This document shows positions 1 through 5,804 of a stretch of 5,804 nt of DNA, piece after piece. How positions within the stretch are numbered: the first letter of the stretch is position 1; each line of letters begins with the position of its first letter. The notes under the pieces were generated by a model that was not told the DNA's origin, searched no databases, and saw nothing but the letters and a program-made list of their open reading frames with translations. This DNA is from an uncultured Flavobacteriales bacterium (GTDB lineage Bacteria; Bacteroidota; Bacteroidia; Flavobacteriales; Flavobacteriaceae). The DNA is taken from NCBI GenBank assembly GCA_913009535.1, contig CAJVXR010000088.1:1-5804 (forward strand). The letters are read 5' to 3'. The position numbers and the translations under genes are program-made.

Positions 1-581
1 CACTACAAAACAACTATATTTCTTTCCTTGATAATATACTTTTCCAAGCAAATACACCTTTTAACAAAATTGATAAAACAAAAATTAGCATTACTAATAA
101 TGACTCTTTAGAAGTAGAGTTTAAAGTCTCTTTAGATACTTTTAAAAATACCTATGTCTTTCAGTTTAACAAACAAGAAGAAGAAAGTTATAATGTGAAA
201 TTTCTGCCTGGAACTTTTACAGATTTTTATAACTTTTCAAATGATACCTTAAGTTATACCTACAAAACAAAAACTTATGATGACTACGGAAACCTAAGGC
301 TTATTCTAAGAAATGTTGAGTATCCTGCAATTGTGCAACTGACAACTAAACTAGGAGAAGTTAAATATGAAAAAACAGTAACTTCGAATGGCAATATTGA
401 CTTCAAACATATTGTACCTAGTAAATATTATGTTAGAGTAATATTAGATCGTAATAAAAATAATAAATTCGACTCTGGAAACTACTTACTTAAGTCTTTT
501 CCCGAAACAGTAAGCCATCTAGATGAAGAACTTGATATAAGAGCAGGTTGGGACCTAGTTCAAGAGTTTATTTTAAAATAG
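1..581 (+). CDS. Ig-like domain-containing protein, C-terminal part (5' end outside window)
   Basis: The reading frame is open from base 3 (first full codon) to the TAG at 579-581, giving 192 visible residues. The beginning lies outside the window. The GTG at 195 is in this frame, but coding sequence continues upstream of it, so it is an internal valine and not a start. The C-terminal pattern is what I know from flavobacterial proteins with a bacterial Ig-like (Big_5/SbsA-type) domain, usually lipoproteins of 500-600 residues: FTDFY, then NDTL, a TKTYDDYGN strand, and a final LDRNKNNKFDSGNYL segment. That last segment (codons from 447 to about 488) has D-x-N-x-N-N-x-x-D spacing, resembling a calcium-binding loop. 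Any lipoprotein signal would be in the missing part. Surface location is inferred from the family. The molecular function is unknown. It converges on sdhB with a 5-bp gap. Confidence 0.75.
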   Translation, partial: LQNNYISFLDNILFQANTPFNKIDKTKISITNNDSLEVEFKVSLDTFKNTYVFQFNKQEEESYNVKFLPGTFTDFYNFSNDTLSYTYKTKTYDDYGNLRLILRNVEYPAIVQLTTKLGEVKYEKTVTSNGNIDFKHIVPSKYYVRVILDRNKNNKFDSGNYLLKSFPETVSHLDEELDIRAGWDLVQEFILK

Positions 582-582
582 A

Positions 583-604
583 AAATCTACAATACTTTAG
601 ATTT
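583..604. terminator. Weak inverted repeat at convergent gene ends, possible bidirectional terminator
   Basis: AAATCTA (583-589) and TAGATTT (598-604) form a perfect 7-bp inverted repeat around an 8-nt loop. It spans the 5-bp gap between the convergent stop codons and the last codons of sdhB. It is immediately preceded by a 12-bp AT palindrome (569-580). The stem has only one G-C pair and there is no strong U-tract on either side, so it is a poor intrinsic terminator by sequence. Its position is the main argument. In DNA this AT-rich such a repeat can arise by chance. Confidence 0.25.
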
Positions 605-1330
605 CATTAATTCTCTATTCATTCTTGCAATATTGTCAAGAGAAATACCTTTAGGACACTCTACTTCACAAGCACCTGTATTAGAACAATTTCCAAAACC
701 TTCTAAATCCATTTGATCAATCATCTTAGTGACCCTGTCACTAGCCTCTACTTTTCCTTGAGGCAAAAGAGCATATTGAGATATTTTCGCACCAACAAAC
801 AACATAGCTGAAGAGTTTTTACAAGTAGCTACACATGCCCCACAACCAATACATGTAGCCGCATCAAATGCATTATCTGCATCTGTTTTATTTATTGGAA
901 TTGAATTTGCATCCTGAGTATTTCCAGATGTATTTACAGAGATATAACCTCCTGCGTGTTGGATACGATCAAAGGCACTTCGATCCACTACAAGATCTTT
1001 AATAACTGGAAAAGAAGTAGCTCTAAAGGGTTCAATAAAAATTGTATCTCCGTCCTTAAACTTTCTCATGTGAAGTTGGCAGGTTGTAATGGCTCTATCT
1101 GGTCCATGTGCTTGACCGTTTATATATAAAGAACATGATCCACATATTCCTTCTCTACAATCATGATCAAAAGCGACAGGTGATTCATCATTTTTAATTA
1201 ATGTTGAATTGAGCTGATCTAACATCTCTAAAAATGACATATTAGGAGATATATTATCTACATCATAATTCACAATACTTCCCTTAGAAGTTGAATTTTT
1301 TTGACGCCAGATTTTTAATTTTAATTTCAT
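587..1330 (-). CDS. sdhB: Succinate dehydrogenase iron-sulfur subunit
   Basis: This 247-residue protein passes electrons from the SdhA flavin to the membrane quinone site of complex II, on the cytoplasmic side. The N-terminal ferredoxin-type domain carries the [2Fe-2S] ligands C58, C63, C66 (CREGICGSC) and C84. The C-terminal helical domain has [11 protein letters not shown], giving C160, C163 and C166 with C225 for [4Fe-4S], and C170, C215 and C221 for [3Fe-4S]. All eleven cysteines are present, so the relay should be intact. Length is normal for the flavobacterial family. The ATG start lies 6 bp after the sdhA stop codon, so the gene is the last of the sdhCAB operon and probably translationally linked to sdhA. 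No Shine-Dalgarno sequence is visible, as expected for this phylum. Nothing unusual was seen in the protein. Confidence 0.97.
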   Translation of the reverse strand: MKLKLKIWRQKNSTSKGSIVNYDVDNISPNMSFLEMLDQLNSTLIKNDESPVAFDHDCREGICGSCSLYINGQAHGPDRAITTCQLHMRKFKDGDTIFIEPFRATSFPVIKDLVVDRSAFDRIQHAGGYISVNTSGNTQDANSIPINKTDADNAFDAATCIGCGACVATCKNSSAMLFVGAKISQYALLPQGKVEASDRVTKMIDQMDLEGFGNCSNTGACEVECPKGISLDNIARMNRELMKSKVL

Positions 1331-1336
1331 AAATAT

Positions 1337-3646
1337 TTATTTATAACTTCTTTCTTTAACTTCAATATCATTATAATTTAATTCTTCTTTATGTAATATT
1401 GCATCTTTTGGATCCCCTTTATACTCCCAAGCAGAAACAAACTGATAGTCTTTATTTCTTACGGCCTCACCTTCAGGTGTTTGATGTTCATCTCTGAAAT
1501 GTCCGCCACAAGATTCTTCCCTAGATAAAGCATCTTTTGCAAATAGTTCTCCTAGCTCTAGAAAATCAGCAACTCTACCAGCTTTAGCTAACTCTTCATT
1601 GAATTCATCAGCTGATCCAGGAACTTTCACTTCATTCCAAAAAAGATTTCTTAAATCAGATATTTCATTAATAGCTTCATTTAAGTCTTTAGAATTTCTT
1701 GCCATACCGCACTTATTCCACATTATTTTACCTAATTTTTTATGGAAATAGTCAACAGAATGTTTTCCTTTATTATTAATAAAAAAGTTTAATTTTTTTA
1801 TTGCTTCGCGTTCAGCATTTTCGAATTCAACTGTATCGGTAGGAATTGGACCTGTTGAAATATCATCAGATAAATAATCTCCAATTGTATAAGGCAAAAC
1901 AAAGTATCCATCAGCTAATCCTTGCATTAATGCAGAGGCACCTAGCCTATTTGCTCCATGATCAGAGAAATTAGCTTCCCCGATTGCATATAAGCCAGGA
2001 ATTGTTGTCATTAAATTATAATCGACCCAAATTCCACCCATTGTATAATGAACAGCAGGGTATATCATCATTGGAGTTTTATAAGGGTTTTGGTCAACTA
2101 TTTTTTCATACATCTGAAACAAGTTTCCATATTTCTTTTTTATAACAGCAGTACCTAATTTGCTCACTAAAGCTTCATTATTTTCATCCTCACCATTTAT
2201 GTGAGCTTGTTCTTTTCCGTATCTAATAATTGCAGCAGCAAAATCTAAATAAACTGCTTCTCCAGTTGCATTTACTCCAAATCCAGCATCACATCTCTCT
2301 TTAGCTGCTCTTGATGCAACATCACGAGGAACTAGGTTACCAAATGCAGGATATCTTCTTTCTAAGAAATAATCTCTGTTTTCTTCCAAAATATCTAAAG
2401 GAGTTATTTTGCCTTCTCTAATAGAAGTTGCATCTTGTTTAGTACTAGGAACCCAAATTCTTCCATCATTTCGAAGAGATTCTGACATCAATGTAAGTTT
2501 GGATTGATGATCTCCTGAGACAGGAATACAAGTTGGGTGAATTTGAGTAAAACATGGGTTTGCAAAATATGCACCACGTTTATGTGCTTTCCAAGCTGCG
2601 GTCACATTACTTCCCATTGCATTTGTAGATAAATAAAATACATTACCATACCCTCCTGAACCGAGAACAACAGCATGAGCAGAATGTCTTTCGACTGCCC
2701 CAGTTATTAAATTTCTAGTAATAATACCTCTGGCTTTACCATCAACAAGAACAACATCTAGCATTTCGTGTCTATTGTACATTTTGATTTTACCTCTGCT
2801 AATTTGTCTGTTCATAGCAGAGTATGCGCCCAATAGTAATTGCTGGCCGGTTTGGCCTTTAGCATAAAATGTTCTCGAAACTAAAACACCACCAAAAGAT
2901 CTGTTATCCAAAAGTCCTCCATAATCTCTGGCAAAAGGAACCCCTTGAGCAACGCATTGATCGATTATATTAGTAGATACCTCAGCTAATCTATAAACAT
3001 TAGATTCTCTTGATCTGTAATCTCCACCCTTAACAGTGTCATAAAACAATCTGTAAGTGGAATCACCATCACCTTGATAATTTTTTGCAGCATTTATACC
3101 TCCTTGAGCAGCAATGGAGTGCGCTCTTCTAGGTGAATCTTGAAAACAGAAGGCTTTAACATTATATCCTAGCTCAGCTAAAGTTGCAGCTGCAGAACCA
3201 CCAGCTAAGCCAGTTCCTACAACAATAATATCAATGAGTCTTTTATTTGCTGGATTAACTAAATTAATTTTGTTCTTATGGTTGGTCCATTTGTCCTTTA
3301 AAACTCCATCAGGTTGATTAGACTTAAGTTTTGAACTATATTTAAGTTCTGGAGTCTTTTGAATTTGAACAAGATACTGCTCGAAATTTTTAGCGGTCTG
3401 TTCAATTATTGAATTTTTTGATTTAAAATCTTTATCAGAACTTTTGACTGGAGACCTACATTCTTTTTTATGCCAGTTAGTATCCCAGTCTTTTAATTTA
3501 CATTTTACTCCAGTACTTTTTTTAATTATTTTGGGAGCTGAATTATTAACTTTATGATAGTACCTAACACATATCAACACCTCTTCATCTGGCAAATACT
3601 CTCCTTTAGGCTTTCTGTAGTTTAAAGAATATGTAATTTTGTTCAT
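1337..3646 (-). CDS. sdhA: Succinate dehydrogenase flavoprotein subunit with an extra N-terminal domain
   Basis: This catalytic subunit of complex II oxidises succinate to fumarate at a covalently bound FAD. Residues from about 115 match the usual flavobacterial Sdh[10 protein letters not shown], the Rossmann motif GTGLAG (144-149), and [11 protein letters not shown] with H176 as the expected flavin-linked histidine. Substrate and catalytic residues follow: H370 (IHPT), E389 and R392 (SESLR), R441 (VPRDV), H533 (VHYTMGG) and R567 (GANRLGAS). The C-terminal domain is complete. At 769 residues it is about 100 longer than the usual ~665-670, all of it at the N-terminus (described separately). 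The ATG at 3646 is preceded two codons upstream by TGA. Between L24 and the SdhA core no ATG, GTG or TTG is in frame, so a normal-length product cannot start conventionally. It lies 105 bp after sdhC and 6 bp before sdhB. Confidence 0.96.
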   Translation of the reverse strand: MNKITYSLNYRKPKGEYLPDEEVLICVRYYHKVNNSAPKIIKKSTGVKCKLKDWDTNWHKKECRSPVKSSDKDFKSKNSIIEQTAKNFEQYLVQIQKTPELKYSSKLKSNQPDGVLKDKWTNHKNKINLVNPANKRLIDIIVVGTGLAGGSAAATLAELGYNVKAFCFQDSPRRAHSIAAQGGINAAKNYQGDGDSTYRLFYDTVKGGDYRSRESNVYRLAEVSTNIIDQCVAQGVPFARDYGGLLDNRSFGGVLVSRTFYAKGQTGQQLLLGAYSAMNRQISRGKIKMYNRHEMLDVVLVDGKARGIITRNLITGAVERHSAHAVVLGSGGYGNVFYLSTNAMGSNVTAAWKAHKRGAYFANPCFTQIHPTCIPVSGDHQSKLTLMSESLRNDGRIWVPSTKQDATSIREGKITPLDILEENRDYFLERRYPAFGNLVPRDVASRAAKERCDAGFGVNATGEAVYLDFAAAIIRYGKEQAHINGEDENNEALVSKLGTAVIKKKYGNLFQMYEKIVDQNPYKTPMMIYPAVHYTMGGIWVDYNLMTTIPGLYAIGEANFSDHGANRLGASALMQGLADGYFVLPYTIGDYLSDDISTGPIPTDTVEFENAEREAIKKLNFFINNKGKHSVDYFHKKLGKIMWNKCGMARNSKDLNEAINEISDLRNLFWNEVKVPGSADEFNEELAKAGRVADFLELGELFAKDALSREESCGGHFRDEHQTPEGEAVRNKDYQFVSAWEYKGDPKDAILHKEELNYNDIEVKERSYK
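3332..3646 (-). other. SdhA N-terminal extension resembling an integrase Arm DNA-binding domain
   Basis: Residues 1-105 of the sdhA product have no counterpart in ordinary SdhA. Two short hydrophobic strands (KITYSLNY, then [12 protein letters not shown]) are followed by [17 protein letters not shown] (39-55), a lysine-rich stretch with [10 protein letters not shown] (69-78), and a predicted helix to about residue 97. The order strand-strand-STG-x-K-x-x-x-x-D-W-D followed by a helix is the layout I know from the N-terminal Arm-DNA-binding domains of Bacteroidetes tyrosine recombinases. The recombinase core-binding and catalytic domains (R-H-x-x-R/Y) are absent, and the sequence passes straight into the SdhA leader near residue 108. 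The domain is strongly basic, which fits DNA binding. Assignment rests on pattern recognition only. An unrelated SdhA-specific extension or an assembly chimera are the alternatives. Confidence 0.6.
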
Positions 3647-3662
3647 AGATCAATTAAATTAT

Positions 3663-3696
3663 GTGTTACAAAATTAATTAAAATTAATTATAACAC
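3663..3696. repeat. Inverted repeat flanking a tandem 10-bp duplication upstream of sdhA
   Basis: GTGTTACA (3663-3670) and TATAACAC (3689-3696) are inverted copies with one mismatch, with GTGTTA and TAACAC as the exact core. The 18-nt interior lies within two exact tandem copies of AAATTAATTA (3671-3680 and 3681-3690), one helical turn each. The arms flank or overlap the candidate sdhA -7 box. It could be an operator, a hairpin in the sdhC-sdhA message, or a scar of insertion. Confidence 0.4.
3669..3676 (-). promoter_or_regulatory. Candidate internal promoter -7 box for sdhA (TAATTTTG)
   Basis: On the minus strand TAATTTTG fits the Bacteroidetes -7 consensus TAnnTTTG and sits 22 bp before the sdhA ATG, implying a leader of roughly 15-18 nt. 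No clear TTG or TTTG -33 element lies about 19-20 bp upstream; only GTGTTA (minus strand of 3691-3696) is there. It may give sdhAB transcription independent of sdhC, but the AT-rich context makes chance matches likely. Confidence 0.35.
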
Positions 3697-3751
3697 GTAT
3701 ATATATTTATAAATTATATTAAATAAAATTCGCAGCAAATAAATGCCATAA

Positions 3752-4444
3752 TTAATGATTAAAAAAATGAAATAATGCAATAAAAACAAAACCTAAAGGA
3801 ATGCAAATTGAATAAGCATAACTAAAGTTTTGTAAGACTTTTTTTCTACCAATTGTTGAACCCATAGACTGAAATGCAGAAGTAAAACCATGCATTAAAT
3901 GAAGAGATAAAAAGCAAAAAGCAATACAATAAAATATTACTCTAGGAGCATAGCTAAATTTGTGTTGTAATTCTGTAAAATACCTATACTCACCAGTCAA
4001 AATTCCGTCTACCATAACCTTTCCACCATCCCAGTCACCTTGAATAAATTTAGCATCTATTTCAGGTAACCAAAAATCAGCAAAATGAAGAAGCATAAAT
4101 GATAATATTGCTAGACCACTCCAAATCATGTTTCTGCTCATCCATGAAGAATTTGCACTACCATTATTATAAACATATTTAACTTTAGAGGACCTGTAGT
4201 TAATAAATTCTAAAATGAATCCCATTACAAAATGAAAAATTACACCAAAAATTAATACTGGTTGGAGAACAAATTGAACTAAAGGGTTAGTACCCATAAA
4301 GTGAGATATTTCGTTAAAGGTATCCGGGCTAAAAACAGATGTGAAATTAATTGCGAAGTGCTGTAGCAGAAATACCATTAAAAATATAGCTGAAAGAGCC
4401 ATTGATATTTTCCTTGCAATGGATGTATTAAAAAATACTGACAT
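3752..4444 (-). CDS. sdhC: Succinate dehydrogenase cytochrome b subunit (di-heme membrane anchor)
   Basis: This 230-residue integral membrane protein anchors SdhAB at the cytoplasmic membrane and carries the quinone site. Five hydrophobic helices can be seen at about residues 14-33, 56-78, 106-126, 167-188 and 208-228, the architecture of the single-anchor cytochrome b558 family of Bacteroidetes and Bacillus. Histidines H29, H71, H120 and H182 (with H185 nearby) fall in helices 1 to 4, at positions matching the four ligands of the two b hemes in the Bacillus-type protein. No separate SdhD is present, as expected for this type. A di-heme anchor fits menaquinone as electron partner. Length is normal. 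The gene is first in the operon. Its ATG lies 25 bp from a TACATTTG promoter box, with no Shine-Dalgarno sequence. Confidence 0.95.
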   Translation of the reverse strand: MSVFFNTSIARKISMALSAIFLMVFLLQHFAINFTSVFSPDTFNEISHFMGTNPLVQFVLQPVLIFGVIFHFVMGFILEFINYRSSKVKYVYNNGSANSSWMSRNMIWSGLAILSFMLLHFADFWLPEIDAKFIQGDWDGGKVMVDGILTGEYRYFTELQHKFSYAPRVIFYCIAFCFLSLHLMHGFTSAFQSMGSTIGRKKVLQNFSYAYSICIPLGFVFIALFHFFNH

Positions 4445-4468
4445 CTGTTATTATATTAAAAATTTAAA

Positions 4469-4499
4469 CAAATGTAACACTGAAAAAAATGTTACACAA
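4469..4499 (-). promoter_or_regulatory. Candidate sdhCAB promoter (TTG, 20 bp, TACATTTG)
   Basis: On the minus strand TACATTTG (4476-4469) matches the Bacteroidetes -7 consensus TAnnTTTG exactly, and TTG (4499-4497) lies 20 bp upstream as a -33 element, within the usual spacing. The start point would be near 4462-4464, leaving about 20 nt of leader before the sdhC ATG. This is the best promoter candidate in the window. Confidence 0.6.
4473..4496. promoter_or_regulatory. Inverted repeat TGTAACA-N10-TGTTACA over the sdhC promoter, candidate operator
   Basis: Perfect 7-bp arms TGTAACA (4473-4479) and TGTTACA (4490-4496) are separated by 10 bp. The repeat occupies the space between the -33 and -7 elements of the candidate sdhC promoter and overlaps the -7 box, a position suited to repression. 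The arm pitch of 17 bp and the dyad are compatible with a dimeric regulator such as a CRP/FNR-like protein, though the sequence is not the classical TTGAT/TGTGA half-site. The regulator is unknown. Confidence 0.45.
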
Positions 4500-4550
4500 G
4501 AAAAAATGTCTATTTAGAATGATTTTAAAATAAATCAAAAAGAATATTAT

Positions 4551-4558
4551 TACATTTG
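4551..4558 (+). promoter_or_regulatory. Candidate aminopeptidase promoter -7 box (TACATTTG)
   Basis: TACATTTG matches TAnnTTTG exactly and ends 19 bp before the ATG at 4578, giving a leader of roughly 13 nt. No clear TTG occurs 19-20 bp upstream, so the -33 element is weak. The same octamer is used in the opposite orientation for sdhC at 4476-4469. The remaining divergent spacer (about 4500-4550) is AT-rich and I see no other feature in it. Confidence 0.45.
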
Positions 4559-4577
4559 AATTATAAAATTAATAAAT

Positions 4578-5804
4578 ATGAAATACGAATCAATTGACAG
4601 TAAGCTATTTATAAAAAATAGACTTAATTTTTCTAAAAAAATGAAAGAAAATGGTATTGCTTTTTTTAATTCAAATGACATATATCCTGTAAGTGCTGAT
4701 TCTACATTGCCATTTGAACAACATAGAGATATATTCTACCTAAGCGGTATAGATCAAGAAGAAAGCGTGTTAGTTTTATGCCCAAATAGTATCAACCCTA
4801 AACATAGAGAGATTTTATTTTTAAAAGAAACAAATGATCACATTGCAGTTTGGGAAGGACCTAAAATAAATAAAAAACAAGCATATGAATTGAGTGGAGT
4901 GAAAAGTGTTTACTGGCTTAATGATCTAGAAAACATAATTGAAGAATTAATGGTTAATTGTAATAATATTTACATTAATGAAAATGAGCATTACAGAGCT
5001 AAAGTTGAAACTGAAACTAGAGAGGCAAGATTTAGCAAATGGTTACTAAATAAATATCCAAAACAAAACAAACAAAGAAGTAACCCTATTTTGCAAAGAC
5101 TCAGGTCCGTGAAAGATCCTATTGAAACAAGATTAATACAACACGCTTGTAACATAACTAATAAAGGTTTTAGAAGGATTTTGAATTTTGTAAAACCGGG
5201 TGTATGGGAATATGAAATTGAAGCAGAGTTTATACATGAGTTTTTGATAAATAAGTCTAAAAAATTTGCTTATACCCCCATAATTGCATCAGGGCAAAAT
5301 GCAAATATCCTTCACTACATTGAAAACAATATGCAGTGTAAAAATGGTGATTTAATACTTTTAGATGTCGGGGCTGAATACGCTAATTATTCTAGTGATA
5401 TGACTAGGACTATCCCTGTAAATGGGAGGTTTAACGAAAGGCAAAAAGCAGTATACAATTCGGTATTGAAAGTTAAAAAGGAAGCTACTAAACTACTTGT
5501 TCCGGGTACTGATTGGGCTGAATATCATACAGAAGTAGGAAAGCTAATGACTTCAGAACTTATTGATTTAAAATTATTAGACAAATCAGATATTCAACAG
5601 CAATCTAAGGACAAACCCGCTTACAAAAAGTACTTTATGCATGGAACATCTCACCACATGGGTTTAGACACACATGACTATGGTTTATTAGAAGAACCGA
5701 TGGAAGAAAACATGGTATTTACGGTAGAACCTGGAATTTATTTACCCACTGAAGGTTTTGGGATTAGACTTGAAGATGATGTAATAATTCAAAAAACTGG
5801 AGAA
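4578..5804 (+). CDS. pepP: Xaa-Pro aminopeptidase (M24B metallopeptidase), 3' end outside window
   Basis: This enzyme removes the N-terminal residue of peptides whose second residue is proline, and acts in the cytoplasm with a two-metal (usually Mn) centre. The frame is open from ATG 4578 to the window end, giving 409 residues; relatives are about 430-440, so only a short C-terminal tail is missing. An AMP_N-like domain occupies about 7-130, including SADSTLPFEQHRDIFYLSGI. The pita-bread catalytic domain starts near 175 (LRSVKDPIE). All five expected metal ligands are present: D263 (LLDVGAEY), D274 (SSDMTRT), H359 (MHGTSHHMG), E384 (TVEPGIY) and E399 (IRLEDD). H355 and H366 match the catalytic-site histidines of E. 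coli PepP. The ATG is the first in frame and follows a TAnnTTTG box. The gene is divergent from sdhC, with no known functional link to it. Prolidase is less likely given the MHGTSHHMGLDTHD motif and AMP_N domain. Confidence 0.92.
   Translation, partial: MKYESIDSKLFIKNRLNFSKKMKENGIAFFNSNDIYPVSADSTLPFEQHRDIFYLSGIDQEESVLVLCPNSINPKHREILFLKETNDHIAVWEGPKINKKQAYELSGVKSVYWLNDLENIIEELMVNCNNIYINENEHYRAKVETETREARFSKWLLNKYPKQNKQRSNPILQRLRSVKDPIETRLIQHACNITNKGFRRILNFVKPGVWEYEIEAEFIHEFLINKSKKFAYTPIIASGQNANILHYIENNMQCKNGDLILLDVGAEYANYSSDMTRTIPVNGRFNERQKAVYNSVLKVKKEATKLLVPGTDWAEYHTEVGKLMTSELIDLKLLDKSDIQQQSKDKPAYKKYFMHGTSHHMGLDTHDYGLLEEPMEENMVFTVEPGIYLPTEGFGIRLEDDVIIQKTGE

Larger units (their letters stand above)
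3647..3751 (-). other. Expanded sdhC-sdhA spacer
   Basis: This 105-bp, very AT-rich gap separates the sdhC stop from the sdhA start, whereas sdhA and sdhB are 6 bp apart. It contains no ORF. It holds a TAnnTTTG box, a tandem 10-bp repeat and an inverted repeat, listed separately. The combination of a long spacer and an abnormal sdhA 5' end suggests that foreign DNA entered here. That is an inference from layout. Confidence 0.5.

Noticed and set aside
195..581. A separate 128-residue protein starting with GTG at 195
   Set aside because: The same frame is open back to the window start with protein-like sequence, and the visible part matches the C-terminal region of a longer Ig-like-domain family. 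The GTG is internal.
3332..3646. A frameshifted or broken sdhA (pseudogene)
   Set aside because: The fusion is in frame, and all FAD, substrate and catalytic residues downstream are intact. The partners SdhB and SdhC also keep every cofactor ligand, so the operon looks functional.
3332..3646. A complete integrase gene or active mobile element between sdhC and sdhA
   Set aside because: Only an Arm-domain-like segment is present. There is no core-binding domain, no catalytic R-H-R-Y set, and no obvious flanking att repeats in the window.
3697..3751. Extra TA-rich promoter or small ORF in the left part of the sdhC-sdhA spacer
   Set aside because: The stretch is nearly all A and T, so -10-like words arise by chance. 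No ORF of useful length with a start codon is present.
4561..5804. Prolidase or creatinase instead of Xaa-Pro aminopeptidase
   Set aside because: The AMP_N domain pattern and the MHGTSHHMGLDTHD and TVEPGIY motifs match PepP-type enzymes better, though related M24B activities cannot be fully excluded from sequence alone.
1..5804. CRISPR arrays, tRNA or rRNA genes, riboswitches
   Set aside because: I saw no regularly spaced repeats, no cloverleaf-like segments and no conserved RNA motifs. Nearly all of the window is protein-coding.

Overview
The window looks like chromosomal DNA from an AT-rich member of the Bacteroidetes, most likely an uncultured marine Flavobacteriales. Four things point there. 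The succinate dehydrogenase is the five-helix, single-anchor, di-heme type in the order C-A-B, with a long flavoprotein of the flavobacterial kind. The first gene is the tail of an Ig-like-domain protein family typical of Flavobacteriia. Genes lack Shine-Dalgarno sequences. TAnnTTTG-type -7 boxes precede the gene starts.

Layout, left to right. Positions 1-581 (+) hold the C-terminal part of an Ig-like-domain, probably surface-anchored protein, cut by the window edge. It converges, with only 5 bp between stop codons, on the sdhCAB operon on the minus strand: sdhB (587-1330), sdhA (1337-3646) and sdhC (3752-4444). A divergent intergenic region (4445-4577) carries promoter-like elements for both directions and an inverted repeat. 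A metal-dependent Xaa-Pro aminopeptidase gene then starts at 4578 (+) and runs off the right edge.

The sdh genes encode a complete menaquinone-linked succinate dehydrogenase (complex II). SdhC is the di-heme membrane anchor, SdhA the covalent-FAD catalytic subunit, and SdhB the carrier of the [2Fe-2S], [4Fe-4S] and [3Fe-4S] clusters. All key ligands and active-site residues are present. The flanking genes have no evident functional link to it.

The one clearly abnormal feature is the N-terminus of SdhA. The ordinary flavobacterial protein begins around residue 108 of this ORF. The preceding ~105 residues resemble the Arm-type DNA-binding N-terminal domain of Bacteroidetes tyrosine recombinases (integrases). 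No ATG, GTG or TTG codon lies in frame at the usual start, so the extension must be translated if SdhA is made at all. The sdhC-sdhA gap is also expanded to 105 bp and holds its own TAnnTTTG box, a tandem 10-bp duplication and a GTGTTA/TAACAC inverted repeat. Together this suggests that a recombinase-gene fragment was captured between sdhC and sdhA and became fused to the enzyme.
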